64,000 nucleotides of DNA, taken from Streptomyces sp. NBC_00289 (GTDB taxonomy: Bacteria > Actinomycetota > Actinomycetes > Streptomycetales > Streptomycetaceae). The DNA lies in the NCBI RefSeq assembly GCF_041435115.1, contig NZ_CP108046.1, positions 6,448,001 to 6,512,000 of the forward strand, given 5' to 3'. The notes beneath the pieces were generated by a model. It had not been told where the DNA came from. It ran no database searches and saw only the letters and a program-made list of their open reading frames with translations. Shown here in pieces: positions 50,539 through 59,448 of the stretch (positions are counted from its first letter, which is position 1; each line of letters begins with the position of its first letter). Both the position numbers and the translations under genes were made by a program.

Positions 50539-53190
50539 ATGGATCTTCGACTGCCCCGACTGCGAGGGCTACTTCGGGGGCCGCGTCGGTGGGGTGCCGC
50601 CGCGGCCGCCGTCGTCGTGCTCGCCGGCGCCGGCACCTGGACGGCCGTCGCCTCCGACGACGCACCCCCGGTGCACCGCACCGACCGGGTGCTCGCCACC
50701 GGCGACGGAGTGCGCCTGGACACCTCGTACTTCACCTCCGGCTCCGCCGGCCGCCGCCCCGCCGTCCTCCTCGCGCACGGCTTCGGCGGCAGCAAGGCCG
50801 ACGTCCGGCAGCAGGCGCAGAACCTGGCCCGGGACGGGTACGCGGTGCTCACCTGGTCGGCGCGCGGCTTCGGCAGGTCCACCGGAAAAATCGGGCTGAA
50901 CGACCCGAAGGGCGAGGTCGCCGACGTCTCGAAGCTGATCGACTGGCTCGCCGAGCAACCCCAGGTCCAGCTCGACAGGGCGGGCGACCCGCGTGTGGGC
51001 ATGGCCGGCGCCTCGTACGGCGGCGCGATCTCCCTGCTCGGCGCCGGCCACGACGACCGGGTGGACGCCATCGCCCCGTCGATCACGTACTGGAACCTCG
51101 CGGACGCCCTGTTCCCCGACGACGTCTTCAAGAAGCTCTGGTCCGGCATCTTCGTCAACTCCGGCGGCGGCTGCGACAAGTTCGAGCCCGCGCTGTGCCG
51201 GATGTACGAGCGGGTCGCCGAGTCCGGCACCCCGGACGCGGCGGCCCGGTCCCTGCTCGAAGCCCGCTCCCCGGTGGCCGTCGGCGACCGCATCAAGGTG
51301 CCCACGCTCCTCGTGCAGGGTCAGACCGACTCCCTCTTCCCGCTCGGCCAGGCCGACGCGGCGGCGAAGGCCATCCGCGCGAACGGCGCCCCGGTGGACG
51401 TCGACTGGATCGCCGGCGGGCACGACGGCGGTGACCTGGAGGGCGGCCGCGTACAGGCGCGCGTGACGTCCTGGTTCGACCGCTATCTGAAGGGCGACAA
51501 GGGCGTCGACACCGGCCCCGCCTTCCGGGTCACCCGCACCGGAGGCGTCGACTCCACCGACGGAGCGGCCCAGTTGAGGGGCGCGAGCGACACCGCGTAC
51601 CCCGGCCTGGACAACGGCACCGAGTCCGTCGCCCTGACCGGCCGCGAGCAGACCTTCGACAACCCGGCCGGCGCCAGCCCGCCCGCCGTCTCGGCCCTGC
51701 CCGGCCTCGGCGGCTCCGGCGGCCTCGCCCAGCTGTCCTCGCTGGGCGTCGGGGTGTCACTGGACTTCCCCGGCCAGTACGCGCGCTTCGACTCCGCCCC
51801 CGTCAAGGACGATCTCCGCATCACCGGATCGCCGACGGTCACCGTCCACATCCGGTCCTCCGGCGACGACGCGGTCCTCTTCGGGAAGGTGTACGACGTC
51901 AGCCCGGGCGGCACCCGGCAGGTGCTGCCCGCCCAGCTCGTCACCCCGGTCCGCGCCGAGGGCACCAAGTCCGGCAAGGACGTGACGATCACGCTCCCCG
52001 CCATCGACCACGAGATCGACAAGGGCCACCGGCTGCGCCTGGTCCTCGCCTCCACGGACCTCGGCTACTCCTCCCCGGTGACGCCGGCGACGTACACCGT
52101 CTCCCTTAAGTCCGACCTGAAGGTGCCCACCGCCCCCGGCGTCACCACCGCGGCCGCCACGCTGCCGTCCTGGGTGTGGTGGCTGCCGCTCGCGGGCGCC
52201 GGCCTCGCCCTGGTGCTGCTGCTGACCGGCCGCCGCCGCACCGCCACACCCGCCCCGGACCCGGCGCTGGCCGAGGTCCCGCTCCAGATCACCGACCTGA
52301 GCAAGCGGTACGCGAAGTCCTCCGACCGGTACGCCGTACGGGACCTGTCCTTCCGGGTGGAGAAGGGCCAGGTACTCGGCCTCCTGGGCCCCAACGGCGC
52401 GGGCAAGACGACCTCGCTGCGCATGCTGATGGGCCTCATCAAGCCCGACGCCGGCGAGATCCGCGTCTTCGGCCACGCCATCCGCCCGGGCGCGCCCGTC
52501 CTGTCCCGGGTCGGCGCCTTCGTCGAGGGAGCGGGCTTCCTGCCGCACCTCTCCGGCCGGGAGAACCTGGAGCTGTACTGGCGGGCCACCGGCCGCCCGC
52601 CCGAGGACTCCCACCTGGACGACGCCCTGGAGATCGCCGGCCTCGGCGACGCACTGGCCCGCGCGGTCCGCACCTACTCGCAGGGCATGCGGCAGCGCCT
52701 GGCCATCGCGCAGGCCATGCTCGGGCTCCCGGACCTGCTCATCCTCGACGAGCCGACCAACGGCCTCGACCCGCCGCAGATCCGCGAGATGCGCGAGGTG
52801 CTGATCCGGTACGCGGCCGCCGGACGCACGGTGATCGTCTCCAGCCACCTGCTGGCGGAGGTCGAGCAGTCCTGCACGCACCTCGTGGTCATGGACCGCG
52901 GCCGGCTTGTCCAGGCCGGTCCGGTCCGGGACATCGTCGGCTCCGGCGACACCCTGCTCGTCGGCACCGGCGCGCCCGTTGAGGAGCCCGTCGTGGAGAA
53001 GATCGCCGCGCTGCCGGGCGTGACCTCGGCCCTCAGCACCGACGACGGACTCCTGATCCGCCTCGACCCGGGCGGATCCGCCGAGCGCCTGGTCGTCGAC
53101 CTCGTACGGCTCGAGGTGCCCGTCGCCTCGGTCGGCCCCCACCGCCGCCTGGAAGACGCCTTCCTCACCCTGATCGGAGGCTCCGCATGA
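50539..53190 (+). CDS. Extracellular alpha/beta hydrolase fused to an ABC ATPase
   Basis: This is an 883-residue chain. An N-terminal membrane anchor (about 18-38) is followed by an X-Pro dipeptidyl peptidase/CocE-like hydrolase with nucleophile Ser159 in GASYGG, Asp in VQGQTDSLFP and His in AGGHDGG. A beta-rich C-terminal domain follows (about 390-530). A second membrane helix lies at 543-565 (SWVWWLPLAGAGLALVLLL). A cytoplasmic ABC ATPase (about 580-883) has Walker A GPNGAGKTT near 616, signature YSQGMRQRL near 712 and LLILDEPTNGLDPPQ. The helix spacing puts the hydrolase outside and the ATPase inside. The permease gene follows with ATGA overlap. ATG has no clear ribosome site. Confidence 0.88.
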   Translation: MDLRLPRLRGLLRGPRRWGAAAAAVVVLAGAGTWTAVASDDAPPVHRTDRVLATGDGVRLDTSYFTSGSAGRRPAVLLAHGFGGSKADVRQQAQNLARDGYAVLTWSARGFGRSTGKIGLNDPKGEVADVSKLIDWLAEQPQVQLDRAGDPRVGMAGASYGGAISLLGAGHDDRVDAIAPSITYWNLADALFPDDVFKKLWSGIFVNSGGGCDKFEPALCRMYERVAESGTPDAAARSLLEARSPVAVGDRIKVPTLLVQGQTDSLFPLGQADAAAKAIRANGAPVDVDWIAGGHDGGDLEGGRVQARVTSWFDRYLKGDKGVDTGPAFRVTRTGGVDSTDGAAQLRGASDTAYPGLDNGTESVALTGREQTFDNPAGASPPAVSALPGLGGSGGLAQLSSLGVGVSLDFPGQYARFDSAPVKDDLRITGSPTVTVHIRSSGDDAVLFGKVYDVSPGGTRQVLPAQLVTPVRAEGTKSGKDVTITLPAIDHEIDKGHRLRLVLASTDLGYSSPVTPATYTVSLKSDLKVPTAPGVTTAAATLPSWVWWLPLAGAGLALVLLLTGRRRTATPAPDPALAEVPLQITDLSKRYAKSSDRYAVRDLSFRVEKGQVLGLLGPNGAGKTTSLRMLMGLIKPDAGEIRVFGHAIRPGAPVLSRVGAFVEGAGFLPHLSGRENLELYWRATGRPPEDSHLDDALEIAGLGDALARAVRTYSQGMRQRLAIAQAMLGLPDLLILDEPTNGLDPPQIREMREVLIRYAAAGRTVIVSSHLLAEVEQSCTHLVVMDRGRLVQAGPVRDIVGSGDTLLVGTGAPVEEPVVEKIAALPGVTSALSTDDGLLIRLDPGGSAERLVVDLVRLEVPVASVGPHRRLEDAFLTLIGGSA

Positions 53191-54059
53191 GCACGCTCGC
53201 CGAGCGCACCCGGCCCGTCGAGGTCGCCTCCGGCTACCGGGCCGGCCGTACCCTGCCCCTGCGGGTGGAGCTGGTCCGCCAGTTGAAGCGGCGCCGCACC
53301 CTGGTCATGGGCGGAATCCTCGCCGCGCTGCCGTTCGTGCTGCTCGTCGCCTTCGCGATCGGCGGCGATCCCGGCGGCCGCAACAACACGGTGACGCTGA
53401 TGGACACGGCCACCGCGTCCGGCGCCAACTTCGCCGCGGTCAACCTGTTCGTGTCGGCGGGCTTCCTGCTGGTCGTCCCGGTCGCCCTGTTCTGCGGGGA
53501 CACCGTCGCCTCCGAGGCGAGCTGGTCCAGCCTGCGCTATCTGCTCGCCGCGCCCGTGCCGCGGGCCCGCCTGCTGTGGTCCAAGCTGGTCGTCGGGCTG
53601 GGGCTCAGCCTGGCCGCGATGGTCCTGCTGCCGGTGGTGGCGCTGGCCGTCGGCACGGCCGCCTACGGCTGGGGGCCCCTGGAGATCCCCACCGGCGGCG
53701 CGCTCGCGGCGGGCACCGCGGCCCAGCGGCTCCTGGTGGTCGTGGCGTACGTCTTCGTGTCCCAACTGGTCACCGCCGGCCTCGCCTTCTGGCTGTCGAC
53801 CAAGACGGACGCCCCCCTGGGCGCGGTCGGCGGCGCGGTCGGGCTGACCATCGTCGGCAACGTCCTCGACGCGGTGACCGCCCTCGGCGACTGGCGCGAC
53901 TTCCTCCCGGCCCACTGGCAGTTCGCCTGGGCCGACGCCGTACAGCCCCATCTCGAGTGGTCCGGAATGATCCAGGGCACCGCGGTCTCCATAACGTACG
54001 CCCTGGTGCTGTTCGCCCTGGCCTTCCGCGGTTTCGCCCGCAAGGACGTGGTGTCGTAG
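53187..54059 (+). CDS. ABC-2 type permease partner of the hydrolase-ATPase fusion
   Basis: This 290-residue membrane protein has six predicted helices after a 35-residue basic N-terminus (LRVELVRQLKRRRTLVMGGILA). SWSSLRYLLAAPVPRARLLWSKLV is the usual coupling segment of ABC-2 exporters. It overlaps the preceding stop (ATGA) and so forms an exporter with the ATPase domain of the fusion protein. Confidence 0.87.
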   Translation: MSTLAERTRPVEVASGYRAGRTLPLRVELVRQLKRRRTLVMGGILAALPFVLLVAFAIGGDPGGRNNTVTLMDTATASGANFAAVNLFVSAGFLLVVPVALFCGDTVASEASWSSLRYLLAAPVPRARLLWSKLVVGLGLSLAAMVLLPVVALAVGTAAYGWGPLEIPTGGALAAGTAAQRLLVVVAYVFVSQLVTAGLAFWLSTKTDAPLGAVGGAVGLTIVGNVLDAVTALGDWRDFLPAHWQFAWADAVQPHLEWSGMIQGTAVSITYALVLFALAFRGFARKDVVS

Positions 54060-54081
54060 GTCAACGGAAGATCACCCACCG

Positions 54082-54116
54082 GTCTCGAAACCCGCCCTCC
54101 GTGCCCTCTTCGAGAC
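54082..54116. repeat. Inverted repeat before the VWA lipoprotein gene
   Basis: GTCTCGAA (54082-54089) and TTCGAGAC (54109-54116) flank a 19-nt spacer in the 147-bp gap after the ABC permease gene. It may be a weak terminator or operator. Confidence 0.4.
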
Positions 54117-54206
54117 GCATCCGCAACGCTCCGTAGCGCACACTCCGGCCCCCTGCGCCGTCACAGTCACAGACGTCGACGTCAACGGACACAGGGGGCA
54201 CGGCAC

Positions 54207-55760
54207 ATGGAGACCCACCACATACGATGGCCGCGCGCGACACGCCCGCGCGCCGCCCTGATCGCCCTCCTCGCGGCCGCCGGGCTGCTCACCGGCTGCA
54301 GTGCGGGCGGCTCCGGATCCCACAGCTCGGACGGCTCCTACGGCGAGGGTCGCCTCCCCGCTCCCGCCCCGGCGCAGAGTCAGGGCAGCGGGGAACAGCG
54401 GGGGGAGCAGGACGAGGACGGCACGGCCCGGGAGGTGGCGCCGCCACCGGACTACCTCTCCACCTTCGCCCTCGACGTCGACACCGCCTCCTACGGCTAC
54501 GCGCGCCGCTCCCTCGCCGACGGCCGCCGGCCCGACCCCTCGACCGTCCGCCCGGAGGAGTTCGTCAACAGCTTCCGCCAGGACTACGAACGCCCCGACG
54601 GCAACGGCTTCTCGGTCACCGTCGACGGCGCCCGGACCGACCGCCGTGACTGGTCGCTGGTGCGCGTCGGACTCGCCACCCGCTCCACCGGGCAGTCCGG
54701 CGAACGCCCGCCCGCCGCCCTCACCTTCGTCATCGACATCTCGGGCTCGATGGGCGAACCGGGCCGCCTGGACCTCGCCCAGAGGTCCCTCGACACGATG
54801 ACGGACCGGCTCCGCGACGACGACTCGGTCGCGATCGTCACCTTCAGCGACAAGGCCGAGACGGTCCTGCCGATGACCCGGCTCGGCGACCACCGCGGCC
54901 TCGTCCACGACGCCGTCGACGGCCTGGAGCCGACCTTCTCCACCAACCTCGGCGCGGGCGTGGAGACCGGCTACGCCACCGCCGTCGAGGGCCTGCGCCG
55001 CGGCGCCACCAACCGCGTCGTCCTGATCTCCGACGCGCTCGCCAACGACGGCGACACCGACGCCGACTCGATCCTCGACCGCATCGACGGCGCCCGCCGC
55101 GAGCACGGCATCACCCTCTTCGGCGTCGGCGTCGGCAGCGACTACGGGGACGCCCTGATGGAACGCCTCGCCGACAAGGGCGACGGCCACACCGTGTACG
55201 TGTCGGGCGAGGACGACGCCCGCAAGGTCTTCTGCGACGAACTCCCGCAGAACATCGACCTGGTCGCCCGCGACGCCAAGGCCCAGGTCGCCTTCGACCC
55301 CGAAACGGTCGCCGAGTTCCGCCTCGTCGGCTACGACGACCGCCGGGTCGCCGACGACGACTTCCGGGACGACCGCGTCGACGGCGGCGAGGTCGGGCCC
55401 GGCCACACGGTCACCGCCCTCTACGCCGTCCGCACCAGGTCCGGCGCCGACGGCCACCTCGCCACGGCGAGCGTCCGCTGGCTCGACCCCGGCACCCGCG
55501 CCCCGCACGAGCGGACCGGGCAGCTGGAGACCGGCTCCCTCGACGGCTCCCTCTGGACGGCGGCCCCCCGCCTCCAGGTCACCGCCGTCGCCGCCTACTT
55601 CGCCGAGGCCCTCCGCTCGGGGGACGAGCGCCATCGCACCCTGCCCGGCGACCCGGGTCCCACCGACCTCGCACAGCACGCGGCCGACCTGGCGCGGACC
55701 ACCGAGGACGAGGAGGTACGCCGGCTCGCCGACGCCATCGACCGGGCGCAGCGTCTCTGA
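54207..55760 (+). CDS. VWA-domain lipoprotein (YfbK-like)
   Basis: This 517-residue protein has a lipoprotein signal with lipobox LLTGCSAG (Cys near 31) and a Ser/Gly/Gln-rich linker to about 75. A VWFA N-terminal element follows (YLSTFALDVDTASYGYARRSL), then a von Willebrand A domain with MIDAS residues DISGSMGEPGR near 174, Thr in FSTNLGAG and Asp in ISDALANDGDTD. A DUF3520-like C-terminal domain ends the protein. It is surface-anchored and metal-dependent; partners unknown. Similar proteins are common in Streptomyces. Confidence 0.86.
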   Translation: METHHIRWPRATRPRAALIALLAAAGLLTGCSAGGSGSHSSDGSYGEGRLPAPAPAQSQGSGEQRGEQDEDGTAREVAPPPDYLSTFALDVDTASYGYARRSLADGRRPDPSTVRPEEFVNSFRQDYERPDGNGFSVTVDGARTDRRDWSLVRVGLATRSTGQSGERPPAALTFVIDISGSMGEPGRLDLAQRSLDTMTDRLRDDDSVAIVTFSDKAETVLPMTRLGDHRGLVHDAVDGLEPTFSTNLGAGVETGYATAVEGLRRGATNRVVLISDALANDGDTDADSILDRIDGARREHGITLFGVGVGSDYGDALMERLADKGDGHTVYVSGEDDARKVFCDELPQNIDLVARDAKAQVAFDPETVAEFRLVGYDDRRVADDDFRDDRVDGGEVGPGHTVTALYAVRTRSGADGHLATASVRWLDPGTRAPHERTGQLETGSLDGSLWTAAPRLQVTAVAAYFAEALRSGDERHRTLPGDPGPTDLAQHAADLARTTEDEEVRRLADAIDRAQRL

Positions 55761-55788
55761 ACGGCGCCGGGGCTCCCGGCACACGAAA

Positions 55789-55822
55789 GCGGCGGGCCAC
55801 CGGAAGACCGGTGACCCGCCGC
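55789..55822. terminator. Bidirectional terminator between the VWA gene and rodlin A
   Basis: 15-bp stem GCGGCGGGCCACCGG / CCGGTGACCCGCCGC with one mismatch and a 4-nt loop AAGA, between convergent genes. Confidence 0.8.
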
Positions 55823-55838
55823 CTGGCGGAGCCGAGGC

Positions 55839-56246
55839 TCAGCCGTTGCCCGTGCCGTTGCCGGAGAGGGCCGAGATGTCGTCGAGGATGTGCGACAGCG
55901 GCTCGTCACCCTTGGCCTGGGTGGAGTTCTCGACGCACTGCTGGGTCTGCGGGGCCGACAGGACCGGGATGTCCTGAACACCGACGTTGGCCAGCGCGAG
56001 GATCGACTGGGCGTTGACCTTCGCCGGCAGGCCGACGCAGGGCTTGTTCAGCGAGCCCTGGACCAGCGAGAGCTGAGGGCTCATGTCACCGAACGTCGCC
56101 GAGTTGCCGAACTCCTGCGAGGCGCCGTTGCCGCTGGCGGAGGTGGTGCCGTTGTCGTCACCGATGGCGAGCGCCTGGGTGGCGGCCGCTGCCGAGATAC
56201 CGGCGACGGAAGCGGCAATAGCCGCGGTCGCCCACAGCTTCTTCAT
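55839..56246 (-). CDS. Rodlin A
   Basis: This 135-residue secreted protein starts [16 protein letters not shown] and has a signal peptide ending near AATQALA. The mature part has the rodlin pattern [37 protein letters not shown] and [20 protein letters not shown], with two cysteines. Rodlins organise chaplin fibrils into rodlets on aerial hyphae and spores. ATG 56246 has AAGGGA upstream. Its last 110 bp are almost identical to those of rodlin B. Confidence 0.94.
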   Translation of the reverse strand: MKKLWATAAIAASVAGISAAAATQALAIGDDNGTTSASGNGASQEFGNSATFGDMSPQLSLVQGSLNKPCVGLPAKVNAQSILALANVGVQDIPVLSAPQTQQCVENSTQAKGDEPLSHILDDISALSGNGTGNG

Positions 56247-56396
56247 GTTCGTTCCCTTCGAAAAGCGGACTCCGGGGAGGAGCTGCATGATCATCAACGC
56301 CCTGACCGGGCGGAGGTAGCGGGCTTTGCCCCGATTGGCCCAACGTGTTCACGGGCCGTATGTGCGCCCCGGTTCACTCCGTGGACGCCGAGCAAC

Positions 56397-56419
56397 GGGC
56401 CACCGGAAACCGGCGGCCC
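56397..56419 (-). terminator. Hairpin downstream of rodlin B
   Basis: 10-bp stem GGGCCACCGG / CCGGCGGCCC with one mismatch and an AAA loop, 44 bp after the rodlin B stop on the minus strand. Confidence 0.6.
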
Positions 56420-56463
56420 GCAGACGGGGTTCACTGACGGGCGTTCTCGAAAGGACCCGGAAC

Positions 56464-56874
56464 TCAGTGGTTCTTGACGCCGTTGCCCGCGAGCACGGAG
56501 ATGTCGTCCAGGATGTGCGACAGCGGCTCGTCGCCCTTGGCCTGGGTGGAGTTCTCGACGCACTGCTGGGTCTGCGGGGCCGACAGGACCGGGATGTCCT
56601 GGGCGCCGATGTTGAGCGCGCCGAACAGGGACTGGGCGTTGGCCTTCGCCGGCAGACCGATGCAGGGCTTGTTGAGGGACCCCTGGATGAGCGCCATCTG
56701 CGGGCTCATGGTGCCGTACGTGGCCGAGTTGCCGAACGCCTGGTACGCGCCGTTGCCGCTGGCGGAGGTGGTGCCGTCGTCGTTGCCGATCGCCAGAGCC
56801 TGCGGCGCGGCGGCGGCGGAGACGCCTACGACGGACGCGGCGACCGCGGCCGTAGCCAGAACCTTCTTGATCAC
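56464..56874 (-). CDS. Rodlin B
   Basis: This 136-residue rodlin has a GTG start (MIKKVLATAAVAASVVG) and signal peptide to about residue 28. The mature sequence ([42 protein letters not shown]) follows rodlin A closely, with a divergent ending SVLAGNGVKNH. It lies upstream of rodlin A on the same strand and is divergent from rodlin C, with 230 bp of promoter region between. Confidence 0.94.
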   Translation of the reverse strand: MIKKVLATAAVAASVVGVSAAAAPQALAIGNDDGTTSASGNGAYQAFGNSATYGTMSPQMALIQGSLNKPCIGLPAKANAQSLFGALNIGAQDIPVLSAPQTQQCVENSTQAKGDEPLSHILDDISVLAGNGVKNH

Positions 56875-57104
56875 TTGCTGGTCCCTTCTGGAGAAACCCC
56901 GTCCACCGGAGCGCTCTGGTTCAACTCCCGCGGGCGCGCTTGGTTGCTGTCGTTCACTCCGACGGCCCAGGAAAGAGGAAAGATCCGATCGGGTGAAGCG
57001 CCGAAACCAAACCCCGCGTATTCGGTTGATGAGACTGCAGGAGCACGCGTCTTGCCGGGATGCGTCTTGTCAGGACGCCTCTTGTTCCAGGAAAGGAAAG
57101 CGAA

Positions 57105-57518
57105 ATGCTGAAGAAGGCAATGGCCATGGCGGCGATCGCCGCGTCGGTCGGCGGTGTGTCGGCGGCCGCTGCCCCCCAGGCGCTTGCCATCGGTGACGAC
57201 AGTGGCACCACCTCGGCGAGCGGCAACGGCGCGCACAGCGCGTTCGGCAACCAGGTGACCAAGGGCGAGATGAGCCCGCAGGCCACCCTGGTCCAGGGTT
57301 CGCTGAACAAGCTCTGCGTCGGCCTGCCGGCCAAGGCCGACGCCCAGTCGCTGGTCGCCTTCATCGCCAACGTCGGCGTTCAGGACATCCCGGTCCTGTC
57401 GGCCCCGCAGACCCAGCAGTGCGCCGAGAACTCCACCCAGGCCAAGGGTGACGAGCCGCTGTCGCACATCCTGGACGACATCTCGGCCCTCTCCGGCAAC
57501 GGCACGGGCAACGGCTGA
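57105..57518 (+). CDS. Rodlin C
   Basis: This 137-residue rodlin ([17 protein letters not shown]) has a signal peptide ending near [26 protein letters not shown] and [20 protein letters not shown] mark the family. It differs from A and B most around residues 55-65 ([16 protein letters not shown]) and 90-95. It is transcribed towards the chaplin genes. The divergent pair B/C resembles the rdlA/rdlB arrangement known in S. coelicolor; which is orthologous to which cannot be settled here. Confidence 0.94.
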   Translation: MLKKAMAMAAIAASVGGVSAAAAPQALAIGDDSGTTSASGNGAHSAFGNQVTKGEMSPQATLVQGSLNKLCVGLPAKADAQSLVAFIANVGVQDIPVLSAPQTQQCAENSTQAKGDEPLSHILDDISALSGNGTGNG

Positions 57519-57758
57519 GCCGACGCCCCCGCGACCACTCGGGCCACCTTTCTTCCTGTCGTGGGCGACGCGACCGTTCGCAGCATTTGTAGTAATAATC
57601 CCAAGGCGTTCGAGTGAATTCCCCTACGGCCCATGTTCCGTAGTTTCTTCGGCTGTCTATGCCTCGTTTTACAGCTGCAGGTCATGGTGCGAGCCGTTCC
57701 GACTGTGCTCGCTCGGTTTCGACCGTCACAGGGCATGACCGCAGAGAAGGGAAATTCA

Positions 57759-57986
57759 ATGAAAAAGACCGCTGCTGTCGTCACGGGCGCGATCATGGCT
57801 CTCAGCATGGCCGCCCCGGCCTTCGCGGACGCGGAGGCGGAGGGTGTGGCCGTCGGTTCTCCCGGTGTCCTCTCCGGCAACGTGATCCAGGTTCCCGTGC
57901 ACATCCCGGTCAACGTGTGCGGCAACACGATCAACGTCATCGCTCTGCTGAACCCCACGGCCGGCAACTCGTGCGAGAACGACTGA
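57759..57986 (+). CDS. Short chaplin
   Basis: This 75-residue secreted protein consists of a signal peptide (MKKTAAVVTGAIMALSMAAPAFA) and one chaplin domain (GSPGVLSGNVIQVPVHIPVN, CGNTINVIALLNPTAGNSC) with the two conserved cysteines. Short chaplins form surface-active amyloid fibrils that let hyphae leave the aqueous phase. AGAAGGG precedes ATG 57759. It probably depends on the developmental sigma factor cascade, but no promoter was assigned. Confidence 0.95.
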   Translation: MKKTAAVVTGAIMALSMAAPAFADAEAEGVAVGSPGVLSGNVIQVPVHIPVNVCGNTINVIALLNPTAGNSCEND

Positions 57987-58090
57987 CGATGTAGCGCACC
58001 GGCCGCCAGGTCGGTTTTGGCCGGCCTCGGACCGTTCACTCGCGCTCCGGGGCCGGCTTTCCCACTTCTCCAAGCAGGAAGACAACGACC

Positions 58091-59074
58091 TTGCGACAGA
58101 CCCTGAGCAGGGGAATGGTCGCGGCCGCCGCCGCGACCAGCATTCTGTCCCTGTGCGGCAGCCCCGCCGTCGCCGACACGCAGGCGAACGCGTCTGCCAC
58201 CGATTCGCCCGGCGTCCTGGCCGGCAACAACGTGCAGGTTCCGGTCGAGGTGCCGGTCAATGCCTGCGGCAACTCCGCCGACGGGGTCGCCGCGCTCAAC
58301 CCGACGTTCGGCAACTCCTGCGCGAACGACGAGGACTCGCACAGAAGCGGTTCGCACGGCGCGCCCCACGCCGAATCCGGGCCGCGACACGGCTCGGGCC
58401 ACGGTCACGACGGTCACGGCCCGCGTCACGGTTCGGTCTCCGGTTCGAGCCACGACTCCGGTCGCGGTTCCGGACAGGGGGCGGGCCACGGTCACGACTC
58501 CGGTCGCGACGTCGCCCACAGCGCGGGCCGAGACTCCGGCTCCGGCGACGGCCATGACTCCGGGTACGGCGACGGCTCGGGTCATGACCGCGACCTCGGT
58601 CACGGGCACGGCCGGGGCATGAGCGACGACGACGCGACCGGTTCCGGCGCGTACGGCAGCACCGAGGGTTCGCCAGGCGTCGGCTCCGGCGACAACGTGC
58701 AGGCGCCGATCGACCTGCCGGTGAACCTGTGCGGCAACACGGTGGACGTGATCAGCGCGCTCAACCCCGTCTTCGGCAACGACTGCGACAACGAACACCA
58801 GTCACCGGCCGGGTACGGGGACACCCCACCGAGTCCGCCTCGGCACTCTCCGCCGCCGAGCCACCCGCCCACGGGCGATGAGCACCCGGGGACCCCGCCC
58901 ACCAGTGGTTGGCACCCGGACCAGCCGCCCTCGGGCGGTGAACACCTCGGCACGCCGCCGTCCCTGGCCCACACGGGCAGCGAGTCCCTGCTGGCCGCCT
59001 CGGGTGCCGCCGCCGTGCTGGTCGCGGGCGGTTCGATCCTGTACCGACGGGGACGAGTCACGTCCCGCCGTTGA
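58091..59074 (+). CDS. Long chaplin with two chaplin domains and a sortase signal
   Basis: This 327-residue protein starts at TTG (MRQTLSRGMVAAAA); an ATG 8 codons on would shorten the signal peptide. Chaplin domain 1 lies at about 38-78 (SPGVLAGNNVQVPVEVPVN, CGNSADGVAALNP). A His/Gly/Ser/Asp-rich linker of about 120 residues follows (GHGHDGHGPRHG and similar). Chaplin domain 2 is at about 195-235, then a Pro-rich wall-spanning segment, LAHTG at 292-296, a hydrophobic helix and a basic tail. The LAxTG signal is the Streptomyces sortase E type, so it is covalently anchored to peptidoglycan and holds the short chaplins. Confidence 0.94.
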   Translation: MRQTLSRGMVAAAAATSILSLCGSPAVADTQANASATDSPGVLAGNNVQVPVEVPVNACGNSADGVAALNPTFGNSCANDEDSHRSGSHGAPHAESGPRHGSGHGHDGHGPRHGSVSGSSHDSGRGSGQGAGHGHDSGRDVAHSAGRDSGSGDGHDSGYGDGSGHDRDLGHGHGRGMSDDDATGSGAYGSTEGSPGVGSGDNVQAPIDLPVNLCGNTVDVISALNPVFGNDCDNEHQSPAGYGDTPPSPPRHSPPPSHPPTGDEHPGTPPTSGWHPDQPPSGGEHLGTPPSLAHTGSESLLAASGAAAVLVAGGSILYRRGRVTSRR

Positions 59075-59115
59075 AGGAACGGGTGCCGGGCGTTCCGCGT
59101 CCGGCACCCGCCCCC

Positions 59116-59448
59116 GCTCGCGTCGCGGCGGCCCCGCCTGTTCAGCGGCGCACGGCGTCCACCGAGCCCCGCCGCCCCCTCGGGTGCCGGGACCGTCCGG
59201 GTCTCCGCGCTTGCCGGCTCCGCCCCGCTCGTGGCGCGGCGGCTCCGTCTGTTCAGTGGCGCACGGCGTCCACCGAGCCTCGCCGTCCCCTCGGGTGCCG
59301 GGATCGTCCGGGTCTCCGTGCTTGCCGGCTCCGCCCGGCTTGCGACGCGGCGGCAACCGTCTGGTCAGCGGCCTGCCGCGTCCACCGCGCCGCGCCGGTG
59401 CCCGGGGGCCGGGATCGTCCGGCGCTCCGCGTCGGCCGCCCCGGTCCG
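59116..59448. repeat. Three tandem 111-bp repeats at the 3' end of the flavoprotein gene
   Basis: Units at 59116-59226, 59227-59337 and about 59338-59448. Units 1 and 2 are close copies; unit 3 is diverged and includes the last 84 bp of the flavoprotein gene. The 111-bp length equals 37 codons. The gene end seems to have been duplicated into the intergenic space. No gene was recognised in 59075-59364. Confidence 0.8.

Noticed and set aside
48570..51305. Long minus-strand open frames opposite iolA, the APC permease and the hydrolase fusion
   Set aside because: They are typical antisense shadows in high-GC DNA: Arg/Gly/Ala-rich, no domain, and overlapping well-supported plus-strand genes.
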